Shown in pieces: positions 1-13,135 of a DNA stretch of 64,000 bases. The first letter of the stretch is position 1. Every line of letters begins with the position of its first letter. Made by a program: the position numbers and the translations under genes. A model generated the notes under the pieces. The model was not told the DNA's origin. It searched no databases and worked only from the letters and a program-made list of their open reading frames with translations. This DNA comes from Cruorifilaria tuberocauda (Eukaryota; Nematoda; Chromadorea; Rhabditida; Onchocercidae), in assembly GCA_013365365.1 (NCBI GenBank), contig JABVXU010000229.1, positions 1 through 64,000 on the forward strand, in the 5' to 3' direction.

Positions 1-2075
1 ATGAATGATTGTGGAATGATTTATTTTACTTTTATTTGTATTTATCTGTTATACAAATAAGGAAATTTTCTTTGTTTGAAACTATAACGATTGTTTGCTT
101 CTTCTCTTTGTTTATTTCCCATTTATTCATTTTTTTATTTGCAATAATTAATTATAATTAACATTAAGCATCTTTTTTTCAACTTAAAATTATTTGAAAT
201 TATCATTATTTCAATGAAATTTAAACACTTATCATTTCCTCTCTAACTGATCGAGTAATATTTTATTACGAAGCATAAATCAGCTGGAAATTGCTAATTA
301 CTGCATCTTAAATTTTATATTTTCAAAGTTTTCAAATCATAAAATTTAGAAATGTAATTGCAGATTTGAAAATCGAAATTGAAACGTGAAAGAGATTTTT
401 GCTGAAAAGCAAAAAATTGCTTTTTGTTTTTTTCTTGAAATTGGTACATTGTAAACTTTGAAAAAATTTCTTTGGTCAATTTTTGAAAAAATTTTTTTTT
501 GATAAATTAGTATTACATTACAAATTTAAAAGTGAAATAATAAGCTAAAAAATATTTTTTTGCTGAAAAGCAAAAAATACTTTTTGTTTACTTTTCTTTC
601 TCAATATTGATACTTTATGAGGATGAGAAGAGAAATAGTTGTGTGATAATTTTAAATAGCTATATTTTTGTCTTATCAACAGAGATGAAACTAAATTATC
701 AAATCAAAATAGGTTAAAATTTGATTTTTAGATAAGAATCGAGTAAGTAATTGTTTGAAATATACAGAAATTAGGTAATGCAGTGATTAATATAATGGTA
801 AATTTCCTCGTTTCAATAATATTCATTACTTATGATAATGTAAAATAAAAGTTTTTTATCTTTTATCGTTTTTTATTCTTATCTTTAAACGATTTTTTTG
901 GTTACTTAGCTTAAATACTTAATTACACAAATAAATACTTTAAAAAGAATCGGAAAATTTTCTGTTATCATTTAAAAATAGGATTTCTTTTTCCATCGCT
1001 CACGTTTTTACGTTTTTTACGTTTGGTATAAATTTAATTTCATTCCTGAATTAATTTCGTTATATTAAAATCAAATAAATTAAAAAAATTACTATAAATT
1101 AAAAAAATTATATAAAATCAAAGAAACTTACAATTAAAAAATCAAATAAATAAGAAGAATTTAAAAGTTGAGCTTTTCATTCAATTATTAAGTTGACAAA
1201 ATGCTAATGGAAGTTAGCATCGATGACAATATCTGTTAGAAACATTGATAACATTGATAAACTTTTTCCGAATTATATTTAAATCTTTATTATTTTAATC
1301 AAAGATTAATCAATAAATATACCACAAAAAAAATCAATAACTATATTCCTGTGATATTTTTTTGATAATTTTCATATTTTCCCTTTTCTCTTTCTCCCTT
1401 CTTCCTCTATCTTTCCCTATATCTCTTCATCTCATATAACCGCAATCCATTTCTTTTAGAGTTCTGATAAGATTGATTAGTGAACGGTCGTGTTAATTTA
1501 AAGTTAAATTGTTCTAATGATTAATTGATTGATTCACTGTCAATTATTTGAAGATAATTTATCATTTCAATCAAAAAATTTAATTATCGTTCAAAAAAAA
1601 ACAATCATGCGGCATTTTACACTGTTCCAACTTCTTTTCCATTTATCATTTTTTCTTTTCATATCAGCAAAATAATTTGTTTTTAATTTTCTTAATAAAA
1701 AAAAGATATTTTGTAGATTAATTTTTAAAATAAATATTTTGCAAATTAATTTTTCGTTTTTTTCGCTACTTTTTGAATTGATAAAATTTAACAAAAAATC
1801 ACTTAAAATCGTAAAAACATTTCTTCAAAGCTCATTACGTACGTATATATGACTTTGTTTCAAATTTTACCAAAAAAATTTTCTTCTCGTTTTTTCTCTT
1901 CACGAGAAAAGCTCATAAATATTTCTTTTTTTGCTTATTTTCGAAAAAGAAAAAAGGAAAATTTTTTTTTTACATTTTTTACATTTCTTTGCATTCTTAC
2001 GTTTTTTTTTTTCTTTTCACAGAAAGACAAAAACAAAAAAATTATTTCAATCTTGAAATATTTTGCTCATGCATT

Positions 2076-2385
2076 TTTCAATTATTCCATTTCAAATTTA
2101 AATTTCTTTGTTTTGTGAATTTTGGTATGTTCAATTTTTTTTCCATACGAATTACAATGGTTAAAGTATTTTGCTGCTTATGTTTGTATCTTTCAAATTT
2201 ATTTTTCAATTATTTCATTTTATTTCGTTTCAAATTTAAATTCTTTTTTCCAATACTCAATTTACTTTGCTCTGTGGACTTGCATCTTTCATATGTATTT
2301 TTCGATTATTTCATTTAGAATTTAAATTTCTTTTTCACTTTGTGAATTTTAGTATATTTAATTTTTTTTTTGTTATGAATTACTG
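2076..2385. repeat. Degenerate AT-rich repeat cluster
   Basis: Three related copies are readable by eye. Each begins with a TTTTTCAATTATTYCATTT-like segment, near 2076, 2203 and 2297, followed by an AATTTAAATTCTTT-like segment. The first and third copies continue in parallel through GTGAATTTTRGTAT and a T tract to GAATTAC. The spacing is about 95-125 bp. The ORFs seen across this region are products of the repeat. Confidence 0.5.
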
Positions 2386-5300
2386 CTGTGTAAAATTTTC
2401 ATTTAATATTTTCTGCTATCAGTTATCATAATTGATTTGCAATTTCCTATTAGCTATTTCTAATTATTATATGATAACAAGAATTAAGCTTATCATTTTA
2501 TCATTACTGTAATGATACTATAGTAAGCATCGTACAGTTAAAAAAAAATTTTTAATAAATTTTAAACAACGATTACGGTTTATTAGCAACGTATAAACAA
2601 TAGTTAATTGCTAAGCTATCATTATTGTTAAAAAAAATATTTTTATTATAATAAAAATAATTATGACGTGACTAGCTTACGTTTATCATAGAACAGTTGT
2701 TGTTTCAGTAAAAACTTATCAATTTTCTTAAAAAAATTTTTTAAGCAAAATTTTCAAAAAATTTATACAATTCTAATGAGAATTGAATTTCATTTCAAAT
2801 ATTTAATAGTAATCAAATAAATAAATACTTAAATGTTGTTGACTTTTTATTAGAATTCTTTTTTGGAATTCATTCAAATATGAATATTTGTTAAATTTAT
2901 ATTTCAGTTATTTAATCGTAGTAGTATAAATCAAAATGGAAAGTATGCATAAAATGTAAAAAATGATTTTTAGTAAATGAAATTATTGTTTATTTAGCTG
3001 CTATTCACGTATATGGCTTGTTAGGAATGATTTGAAGTTTTTGAATTCATTTTCGTTTTTTTTTTTTTTTTTCATTCGTTCATTTCGTTGTTTAAATGAG
3101 TGATGCTGAAAGGTTTAAAGTGATAATAATGATTTGGAAGTGTGTTATCATTTCAAAATTTCAGTCGTTTTCTTCGTCATATTTTGATAATAGCAAGATT
3201 ATTTCATTTCTTAAACTTTTTAAAATCATTTTGTGCTAACATTTATCTACGACAATTACTTAATAGTTGAGTAATCCAAATAAAGCTAATTACTTCAGCA
3301 ATTCTTACAATAATATTGTGCGAGCATTTATCTATAACAACTGTTTGATGGTAGGCCTAATTATCTGCCTAGCAAATGATTAAATGCTAATATAATAAAA
3401 CCAATTATTGTATGAGATAATGATATGACAAAACTTTGTTGTATCATTTATGGAACCGTTAATTGAACCATTATATCGAACTATTAATTATATTGTTATC
3501 AAATATGGAAGACAAGCACAACAGTTTACTTATTTATCAAATTTTCAATCAATTTTACTCAAACTTTACCACTTATAAATTTAAAACAATCTGTGTAAAA
3601 CAATAAGAAATACTGAGAGTAGAATGTATTTCATATTTTGAGCCTTAACATTTAATCCTTTACTTAATTATGATATGGTAGTTACTAAACTTTTCATTTC
3701 TCTAATTGCGATTTCTTATTCTCAATTGACAAATGGACGAATTTTTAGATAATTTTTAGACAAATAAAGAAATCGAATTACTTAATAATATATTTAGTAA
3801 TTGCCTAATAATTAATTACTTAGCAAAATACGTAATAATATAACGAAATTGTATTTTTATTCATTGAATATGAATTTTTTTTAAGTAATAAATTTGTTTT
3901 TCTAAAATTACACCCTTTAACTCTTTTACTTTTTTTCTCTTGAAAAAAAAACAGGATTTGATTTGATATTTTTTCCAAAAAAAGAAAAAATTAGATGTAC
4001 CTTTTTTGAGGAATGAAAAGCTGTTGCTTTTATAATTTTACTTCGGAATGTTTTTTTAGGAAATGAAAAAAAGAATGTTTTTCATTTTTCTCATTCAAAC
4101 ATTAATGTTTAACAAAACATTAAGGTAAACATGGAAAAATATATGGAAATGAAAGATTTTTTAACTGGAAAAGATTGAATTACTTCTTTTTTTTACTTTG
4201 CTCAAAAAGGTTATTTTAAAGATTTTTCTTGAAAATGTTATTTTTATGATTAATAAAAAGAAGAAAGAAATGAAAACTTTTCAGTTTATTTTTTGAAAAG
4301 TGGTGTCTCTTGGCAAAGGTAAAACTTTTCTCTCTTTTTTTCCTTCTTGAGTTGAAATGATTTTTGTACAATTTGTATGATAATGAAAAATAACCTTTTA
4401 TCTTTCTTTGTGCAATTTATATTATGATGAAAAGTAACTTTTTACCGTCCTTTTTTTTTCTAATTTATACCTGAATTAAATTAATTAGTCTTTAAACAAT
4501 AATTTTTATTATTACTTATTATTTGAATATTGCTACTTTTATATTAATCTTATTTTAATATTATCATAATTTTAAATCATTTTTTACCAACCTTTTTATT
4601 TTTTTTCCTGTCTGATTCGATGGTATTTTTTATTTTATTCAATCTATTTCAAATGGAATTTTTTTATTTGATATTTTTTCAGTTTTGAGTTTCATCCTAC
4701 CAATTCATTTCCTGCAAATCACGATTAGAAGTCGATAGAGATAAAATCAGTTTAAGCGATTAATTATCTGTTAAGAGTTTAACTAATTTTGACGAGTGAT
4801 AAAATGACATGATAAGGATTGTAACAGCAAATACTTATAAAACAGCAGAAGTATACAAAAGCTATTTTCCATCTTAAATCAGTATTAATCGAATAATCGG
4901 ATAATCCAGGTAATTGAATGGATTATCTTCGCGTGTATATCAAATTATAGTGATTCATGATTCATTGTATCAAATTATAGTGATTCGCATCGCATAAAAT
5001 ATTATTTGCAAAAACTTCAAATTGCTGATAAAACTTTAACGCTATTATTTATTTCTTTATGAAAAAGGAAATAAAAAACTTTAATATTAAAAAAACTTCT
5101 TTATCTTTATTACCTAATATTCATCGCGGTAATAAAATTTATGAAATTAATCATTATTATTCAGTTTAAGCGTAATTTGAATTTACAATTATTAATTTCA
5201 AAAATAAAAATATTACGTAACGATGACCCATAGCTAGTCCTTATAGCATTTACTATTTCTGATTACAGTTTATCATTTCCAATTAATATTTGAGACATTT

Positions 5301-7365
5301 GATATTTGACATTCACATTGATATTTGAAGCATTATTTTTTGCAACTTCTATAACCATTGCACGGTGTTCATTTATTAATTCCTACTTTATTTTATTATC
5401 AAACTATTTACTTCAATTTACTTTGACACAAATACAAGTAAATGAATGAATCAATTTAAATGTTTCAAATCAAATAAATGATTCAAATAAAATCAATTCA
5501 AATAAATAAAATTCAAGCATTCTATTAAGTGAACATTTCATCTTCTTTCTGCCTCAGTACTATTTTTTCTTCAATGATTTTATTATTAAATTAGACAGAG
5601 TAATTACTTTTGTACTATTTCTTCGTTATTTAAAAGTAAATGAGTAGATAAACAAAATTATTGAAATGTTGAATATTTAATAAAATAGAAAAAAAAAGTT
5701 TCATCATGTACCAAGCAAAAACCAACACAAATAGCTTACAGGTAAATAAGCACATTTTATTGTTACTTAAAAAAAAAATATTTTTCTCTTTTTTTTTCTT
5801 GTAATTTCCTAATTCATCATTTGTAATTGAAAAGTTTAAATGGAAAATATATTTTTCCTGTTCATTCAAAATGAAGTAATTCACTAATGGAATGTTCATT
5901 TTTGATTGATTACTTCCATTTAGTAAAATGCTTTATGGTACTTAGGTTTATGACAAATATCAAACTCTAAAATTTCTAAGATTTTGGAAATTTTAATTTA
6001 AAGTAATTTTTAAAAGTAAAAATTTGCTTGCAATATGCACGTATTATCTGATAGTTTTGACAGCAAAAACTTGTTAATAACTTCCGATTTTAATATAATA
6101 AATCATATAGCACCAATGATCAAAAATAATGCAGCAATATTTGAAATATTTTTTTGCAAAATAAAATACACTTTATCTATTAAAAAAAAAAGCAATAACC
6201 GTATTAGAAATGGTTCAGCTATCCGGTAGCAAAAACCGGAGCCGGATAGTTTAGTAATCCGGTTGTAAGTTAAAAAGAAAACGAAAAAGTAATAGAAATA
6301 GAATAAACGAAGAGAAATGGAGGTTTTTTTTTTCATTTCATGCTAAATAAACGAATAAATAAATTCGCTAATCAATCATTTAAAATGTATGCATTTACTG
6401 ATCAACTCATGTATTGATTAAGTTATCACCTCAAGCACAGTGATAAAGTTATGAGTAACATTCGGTATAATAGAATTTTAAGAAATCATTATTAATGTAA
6501 TTTCATACGAACGATAATACTTTCATTAATTTCTCTTTCCTTTTACTTTTACTTGTATGACATGAATGTTAGCAGTAATTTGATGGAATTCATACTTAAC
6601 TTTGTATACAATGAAAAAAGTAATTATATTACTCAAACTGCCAGTTAGCACTGAACAGATAATGCAATATCATGACCTTTTTTAAAGCATAATTAATGCT
6701 TTTGCTAATCAATTTACTGCTGGATTAAAAAAATATATACATGCGAAGGTTTCAATACTTTTTAACACTTACTTTATAACTTATTTATGCTTTTAATTTC
6801 CACTGTAATTCTTTTTCTAAAAATTTTAAGTTTCATTTATTGCTTTGCGGGAATTTATCATAAAAGTTTACTTTTTCTTTTGAATATTTGTAATAATTAT
6901 TTTCTCAAATAGTAATGGATAATGTATTTTTTGTTTTTATGAAAGTTTGACTTTTCCGGATATTATCCTAATTATTTTTCAATTATAACATTTTTGAAAT
7001 TAATCATTTTTTCTTTAAAAATTATTTACGATGCAAATTTAACTGTCTACTTTCTTAACCTTTATTTATCATGAATTTCTTAGAGTAATCAATCATGCGT
7101 AACTGGCGGCTTTGTCAAATCATTTCCGGTTATGCATTTTCCGTAATATTTAGAGGAAAAATTGAAATTTCTTGGAATCATAAAAATAAATCATTCAAAC
7201 TGATTCAGCATATTTTCTCAATTATCATATCATTTATACTAAAATATATGAAAATTCATTGAAATTAACATGAATGCCAGACATACATGCATGCATGCAA
7301 GCATATTTAAGTAATTTGTGCAAGCAAATGCATGTCTGTAGGTGAATATGTATGAGTGGTTCTTG

Positions 7366-7699
7366 AATGTGGGCAGATAGATATGCATGTGAATGTATGT
7401 GTATGTGAGTGTGTGAATGTGTAATGGTAATGTATATGTATGCAATATGCATGTGAACATATGTGTATGTGAGTGCATGAATGCGTGCTGGCAATGTATT
7501 TGTAGGTGTGTATGTGACATGCTTGTTAATGTATGTATATTTGAGTTTATTATGTGTAATATAATATGTGTGGGTGTATCCTTATAGATTATATATATGT
7601 AGGTATGTGTATGTGTGTATGCGTATGTATGTGTATGTGTATGTATGTATGTGTATGTATATTTGCATGTGTATGTAGGTGTTGGTGTGTATGTGTATG
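7366..7699. repeat. TG/TATG microsatellite array
   Basis: Interrupted array of GTATGTGT, GTATGTAT and GTGAATGT units, densest at 7598-7699. The complementary strand reads as ACACATAC and produces spurious Thr/His/Tyr-rich open frames of up to 213 codons. These should not be annotated as proteins. Confidence 0.9.
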
Positions 7700-7950
7700 A
7701 AAAGATAAGTATTTTAATAGATGTGAAAGAGGGTGTAAAGAAGTAGAAAGTGATGAGATGAAGAAGTTTAAAGAAAGGAAAGAAAATGAAAGAGTAAAGA
7801 GTTAGAAAGGAGGGACAGAAGTTGTGAGTAGCGATGCTGTCAGTTAGATTGCTCCCAGGCTGTTTTATCTTCGTTAGCACTCATTCCTCAGGTTGATATC
7901 ATCTGTTTCAGCCTTTAGAGAGGAATTTTTAAGATGAATTATGATTATTA

Positions 7951-8004
7951 CTTCTCTCTGTCTCTCTTCCTCTCTCCCTCTCCCTCTCCCTCTTCTACCC
8001 TCTT
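7951..8004. repeat. Polypyrimidine CT/CCT tract
   Basis: Near-pure run of CT, TCC and CCCT units. A purine-rich counterpart lies about 400 bp downstream at 8391-8442, so the two could pair as an imperfect inverted repeat. Confidence 0.8.
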
Positions 8005-8390
8005 ATCAATTTAGCATTCGTTTTCCATATATTTTCATGTTTTTTCTCTTTTTCTTTTCCCTACTTTTTGTTTAAAATCGTTAAAATTAAATTATTTTAA
8101 AAATTGAAAAAGAAAAAAAGAAAAAATGTAACAAAATATTGTTTTGATTGTATTATTTTTAATAAAAATTTTGCAAAAAAATATTTTGTCAAAAAGTTTT
8201 TAAGAAAATTTTATTGTTTTGTTTGAAAAAAAGTTTTTGTTATTCTGTTCTTTAGTCGCACTTTTTCATGTTTTTTTTTCTTTCCTGAAAAGAAAAATAT
8301 TATGTGAAATGAATTGTTAGAGAAGAGAAACGAAGAAGAAGAGAAAATACGGAAGAATAATTTTGTTCTCTTGTTGTTAAATGGATATTA

Positions 8391-8442
8391 GAAAGAGAGA
8401 GAGGGAGGGGAAGGGAGAGAGAGAGAGAGAGAGATAGAGGGG
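8391..8442. repeat. Polypurine GA/GGGA tract
   Basis: Run of GA, GAGGG and GGGA units on the plus strand. It is a simple-sequence repeat in gene-free DNA and is complementary in composition to the CT tract at 7951-8004. Confidence 0.8.
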
Positions 8443-11282
8443 TACAAGCTAGAATTTGATTTCATTAAGACTTTAGAGGAATGATTAGAAAATGAACTGT
8501 TTGACAGATATTTTTATGAAGTGATCGACAATTTTTGTTAGCTAATTTGAGCGTTGTGAAAAAAAAATTGAAAATTACGTTAAATGTGTAATGGTATGGT
8601 AGCTTAACAGATCAATTACAATGTGAAGAAAGATAACAATAGCTTGAAGTGTAATTGCTATCATTTCCCTCCTCTTTCCTCCTTTTAATTTGACAAAATT
8701 TGAAAATTTTCGTTAAGTTTAGCGGAACTAATTGCGCTAAGTATGCAAATTTGTTTTCTTTTTAATGTATTTAAATTGCTGATCGCCATATTCAAATTAA
8801 ATTTGAAAATTGATTTTGAAGAGTATAAATTTTTGAATTTCAAAATTTATATATAAATATGAAAGTAAGAAATGAAGAAAAAAGAATGAAAGAAATTTTA
8901 AATGATGAAGTGTTTACTGTTAAGAGTTTGTGATCCTTCTGATCGGCTTGAAAATCCTTCTTGCTTCTTATTTGTTTTTCATAATTATCATTTTATGAAG
9001 TAAAGGTTGAAAGCTTTGCAAAATTCGTACTCTAACTAATTTGATATATATTTTAATTATCATAATCACAATGATTATTATTATAGAAGGGTGTGAAATC
9101 TATTTCTTGAATTTATTAGATAAATCCTTAAAACGATATTTATTATTGCAAATCTCGTATTCTTCTTTGTGATAAACAATGATAACCAAATAAGAATGAA
9201 CGTATTGTAGCGTTTCTTCGATGATTTATTATCCACAATAATGATAAGTATAATTATAATCCTAAAATTATTTAATTGTTATTTAAAATTGTCTTTATTG
9301 GTCTTTTATATCAAACAATGTCAAGACGGTACAAATTTTTAAACTAACTTTCATTATTATAATTTTTTTGCTGTATGATTAATTGCAATTATGACATTAA
9401 TGAAATTGATTACATCAAGAAGTCATCAATGTTACTTTCATTTTTTTATCAATTTTGTTTTAATCATCCATTTGTTTGTTATTTCAATATAATAAACTGA
9501 TCGTTAAATATTTAATGGAAAATATAGAAGAAAGGCTGATAAGTTTATTGATTTATAAGATATTTTATTTAAAAAAATTTGGTAGATCAATTGATATATC
9601 GAAAGTACGTTTAGATCGAATTCAAATGTATGAGAAGCATTTAAAAGCTTTAATTTTATCTCTGTATATTTGACTGGCTAAAAATGTTTGATAGCGTATT
9701 AGCGTATAATTTAATATCCCAAATAGCTTATTTTGTAATATTTAGTAAATTTGAATATTAAGTGTATCAATATTAAGAAAATATTCATAGCTAAAGCAGA
9801 AAATTTCTTATAATTTAATAAATAGATAATATGACATATGCACGATAATATTGGCGTAGATCTTCGATTGATCACAAACTATAAATTTATCATTTTAATA
9901 AATTAATCAATTTTAATCGATCATTAATCTTATGCATAACATTGCCATAAATTTTCCATCGATCATAAATTTTACTACATTCTGGTGTAAAATTAAACAG
10001 ATCAAATGAACTTTTACCATTGAACAGAGATTTTGCACGTAATATTGACGTAAATTTTAGATTAAACACTAGTTTTACGTGCGATTTTGATACTGATTTT
10101 CCACCCGCATAAACTCATTAATCTCAATTGATCACTTACGCGTGATTTCGATCTAAATTTATCATTAAAATAAATTCATCTCTGCAAAAATGCGCTAGAC
10201 ACTTTTTTCTTTCTTTTTTTAAATAACATATCAACTTTGAATGAAGAAAAAAAGATTTACGCAATTGTTGTCATATTTTATTGGAAAATAATGTTTTATT
10301 ATTCATTTCCAATGAGTTACATCAAAGAGAAATCGAAATGTGAGATGAGTTTTTATAAATTAGAGCTAATAAATAATCACAACAATTTTCGAATCTTGAA
10401 TTGATTCGTTTTTTTTCTTTGTTAAAAAAAATTCATTAACTTTTTATGATAGAAATAAAATTTCATTTGACAAATATCATTGATGTTCCTTTTTTTAATT
10501 TCTTAAAATTTTCTCAAAAAGTTTTTATGCATGTTAAATTTGCTATTAGTTGTAAGCTTAGTAATAATTACTTTACAATTTAAATATGAAATTGAGATGC
10601 AGTTTACATTAAACAGCAGTTAAAATTTTGAGTAAAAAATGAATTTTATGTTTTTTAAATAATTTAATGATAATATTTCTTTTTTTGTGAATAGATGAAT
10701 ATCATCGAATTTAATTCTCCGATATTTTATTTCGTGCAAATTACTTTTTCTATCACTCTCATTAATTATGAGCAACACATATGGTTGAGAAAAAAGTCAT
10801 TAATTAACCATGAAATGAATATTTAAATCCTACAGAATTGAATAACAACAAATCATTCAATTCAACAAATTAATATATTGATTTCAGTTTGATTTTATCA
10901 AACTTCATTCCTATTTATCGAATTAGTATCAATTATTAAATAAAAATTGTAAGATTTCTGGATAAAAAAATTATTGCAAATCTTATTCTTTGTGATCCCT
11001 TTAAATTTTTGAATTCTGATGTTGGTTGCCTTCTAGCTGTATGCAAAACGAGAAATAACTCATGTCAGTTGTTTGAAGCAGAAAATGACAAATGAAGCTT
11101 AAACTTTAAACTATCCACAATCTCATATAGTTCATATCATCGTTGACAAATTTCCACCATTCACATTTTTATCATTCCTTTACCTCTCTTTTTTTTCCTC
11201 CTTTACTTCATTTATGTATTTATTATCGAATAATAATGGTAGTAAAATAATGCTATCAATAATAATGATAAGAATGTGTCAA

Positions 11283-11318
11283 TAGTGATGATAATAATGA
11301 TAATAATAATAATAATAA
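11283..11318. repeat. ATA trinucleotide repeat
   Basis: Short run of ATA/ATG trinucleotides ending in an uninterrupted (ATA) stretch. No gene overlaps it. Confidence 0.7.
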
Positions 11319-11577
11319 CGATCACTAAATAATAATTGTTGAAATGAAATTTTTAATTTATTTTTATTGAAATTTATTTTTGTAATTAAATTTCTGTAGT
11401 AAGATTTTTAGATGATTTTGGAAGAAATTTCTTATGAACATATATATATATATATCAAGAATTTTTTAAATATTTACTGCTAAAATTGCAAGATAAGATT
11501 TAAAAATTTTCAATTAAAAAAATCACATTATTTTTCACTTGTGTTTTCACTTAATAAACACCTGCACGAAAACTTTT

Positions 11578-11752
11578 ATACATACATACATTCATATACA
11601 TATCCATGCACGTATACATACCTACATACATTTACGTACGTATCTACACAAGCATATACATATACATGTACGTACACCCATGTACACATACATGCACAGA
11701 CACTCACGTACATATGCATAGACAGACAGACAGACACATACACTCACATACA
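11578..11752. repeat. CA/CATA microsatellite array
   Basis: Interrupted CATACATA, CGTACATA and CACATACA units with a small (CAGA) run near 11722-11735. It has the reverse-complement sense of the TG array at 7366-7699, about 3.9 kb away. The short His/Thr/Tyr-rich frames crossing it are artefacts. Confidence 0.85.
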
Positions 11753-12155
11753 TATTGATCGAACTCTTCAGTTTTCGTTCTTTGCTTTGGCTCATAGACA
11801 GGAGGAATATCTTAGTTAACAAAGCTATTAGTTGAATTTCAGGGTTATCCTTCTTCTTGCCTTCCTCTTTTCCTCCCTTACCTTTTTTTACATTTTATCA
11901 GTAAGACGGATTCCGGAAATTGGTGCAAAAAAAAAAAAAAACGGAATTTCTTCCATCATCTAAAGACAGTATTTCAGAACATATAAAATGTTGCAAATTT
12001 TTATTATAATATTAATTTTGAACCATTTAAAGTTGATCGCTTGATAGCTGGTGAAAAATATCAGAATAATATGAATTACATGAAAAATATAAGATTAATT
12101 TTAATACAAGAGCAAACATTTTTCAGAACTGGTATCAAATCACGTGAAAGTTAAT

Positions 12156-12292
12156 TCTCTCTCTCTCTCTCTCTCGCTCTCCTTTTCTCTCTATTTATTC
12201 TTATTAATGGATGTCACAAATGATTTGACATCTTAATTTTCTCTTTATAATAATTTTCTCTTCTATTCTTATTTCTCTCTCTCTCTCTCTCT
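12156..12292. repeat. Two CT dinucleotide runs
   Basis: (CT)n at about 12156-12193 and again at 12273-12292, separated by ordinary AT-rich sequence. They lie roughly 0.9 kb upstream of the clu start codon. A role in the promoter is possible but not shown. Confidence 0.75.
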
Positions 12293-13120
12293 TAAAATAC
12301 TATACCAGACTGTGTAACTTAATTCCCAACCGAAAGAGAATCCGTAAGGTGAAAAATATCTCGAAATAAATTTAGAGAAAGAATAGAAGATCTTAACTTC
12401 CTATTTCTCTCTCTTCTCATCTTACCTCTCTCGTACCTTCGACTTTTCCCACGCTACTCTCTGATAATGTCTAGGTGGATGGACAGATATGTGTCGTTTT
12501 GCACGTACGCATCAGACGATATCTTTTCATCTAAGACAGTCCATCAAGTGGGTTGGTTCATTTACATGCAATGATAGCTTATCCAGTGGTCCACTTTCTC
12601 TTATCATCCATTCATTTCCATTTCCTCTCTCTCTAATTTATTTATCTCGAACATTTCATTTAGCTTAATTTATGTAATTTCATGCTTTTAGGTTACACAC
12701 CTGGTATACTTATTCTTGTTGTTGATTAATTTAAAAATGATTAATTTACTCAATAAGAATAAAACTAGGTAAGATGGTGCGAAATATTGTTAAATATTTA
12801 AATACGAATATTCCTTTTGGAATAATTTACCAGAAAAAAAAATATATCTGAAAATATCTTCTTCCATAGTATTTTTTTTCCTTTTTTCATAAAATTTTTG
12901 AGATTGAAAAATTAGGACAAATGTTAGTTATGAACATTATTTTCCTGAATTTGATTCTAAATATTTGTCAACAGAAGTAGAAATTTTAAATTTTATCAAA
13001 ATTCCGATTGTTTTTATTTTTTAATTTCTCCTCTTTTTTTTTCTAGCTATAATCGATAATATTATAATTGTTCGTTAGAAATGGAATTATAAAATGAAAA
13101 GATTGTAAAATGTTTTGTAT

Positions 13121-13135
13121 TATTTTAGTACAGCA
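13121..13135 (+). promoter_or_regulatory. 3' splice or trans-splice acceptor before the clu start
   Basis: A TATTTTAG acceptor ends at 13128, seven bases before the ATG at 13136. In nematodes such a site just upstream of the initiator is typical of spliced-leader trans-splicing. It could equally be the end of an intron from a 5' UTR exon in the gene-free region upstream. The sequence does not tell the two apart. Confidence 0.55.

Larger units (their letters stand above)
1..13128. other. Gene-poor AT-rich intergenic region upstream of clu
   Basis: About 13 kb without any coding exon I can support. Open frames here are short, dominated by Phe, Lys, Asn and Ile from T and A tracts, or by Thr, His and Tyr from TG/CA microsatellites, and none has conserved-looking sequence flanked by splice sites. 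The stretch holds long T tracts, several short direct repeats, a degenerate repeat cluster at 2076-2385 and simple-sequence arrays at 7366-7699, 7951-8004, 8391-8442, 11283-11318, 11578-11752, 12156-12193 and 12273-12292. It could include the clu promoter, a non-coding 5' exon or long introns of a gene lying outside, but nothing in the sequence proves this. Confidence 0.6.

Noticed and set aside
7234..7880. Open frames of up to 213 codons on the minus strand
   Set aside because: They are translations of the TG/CA microsatellite (Thr, His, Tyr repeats) and have no domain, acceptor or donor structure.
11539..11822. Overlapping frames on both strands
   Set aside because: Produced by the CATA/CA repeat; both strands are open for the same reason.
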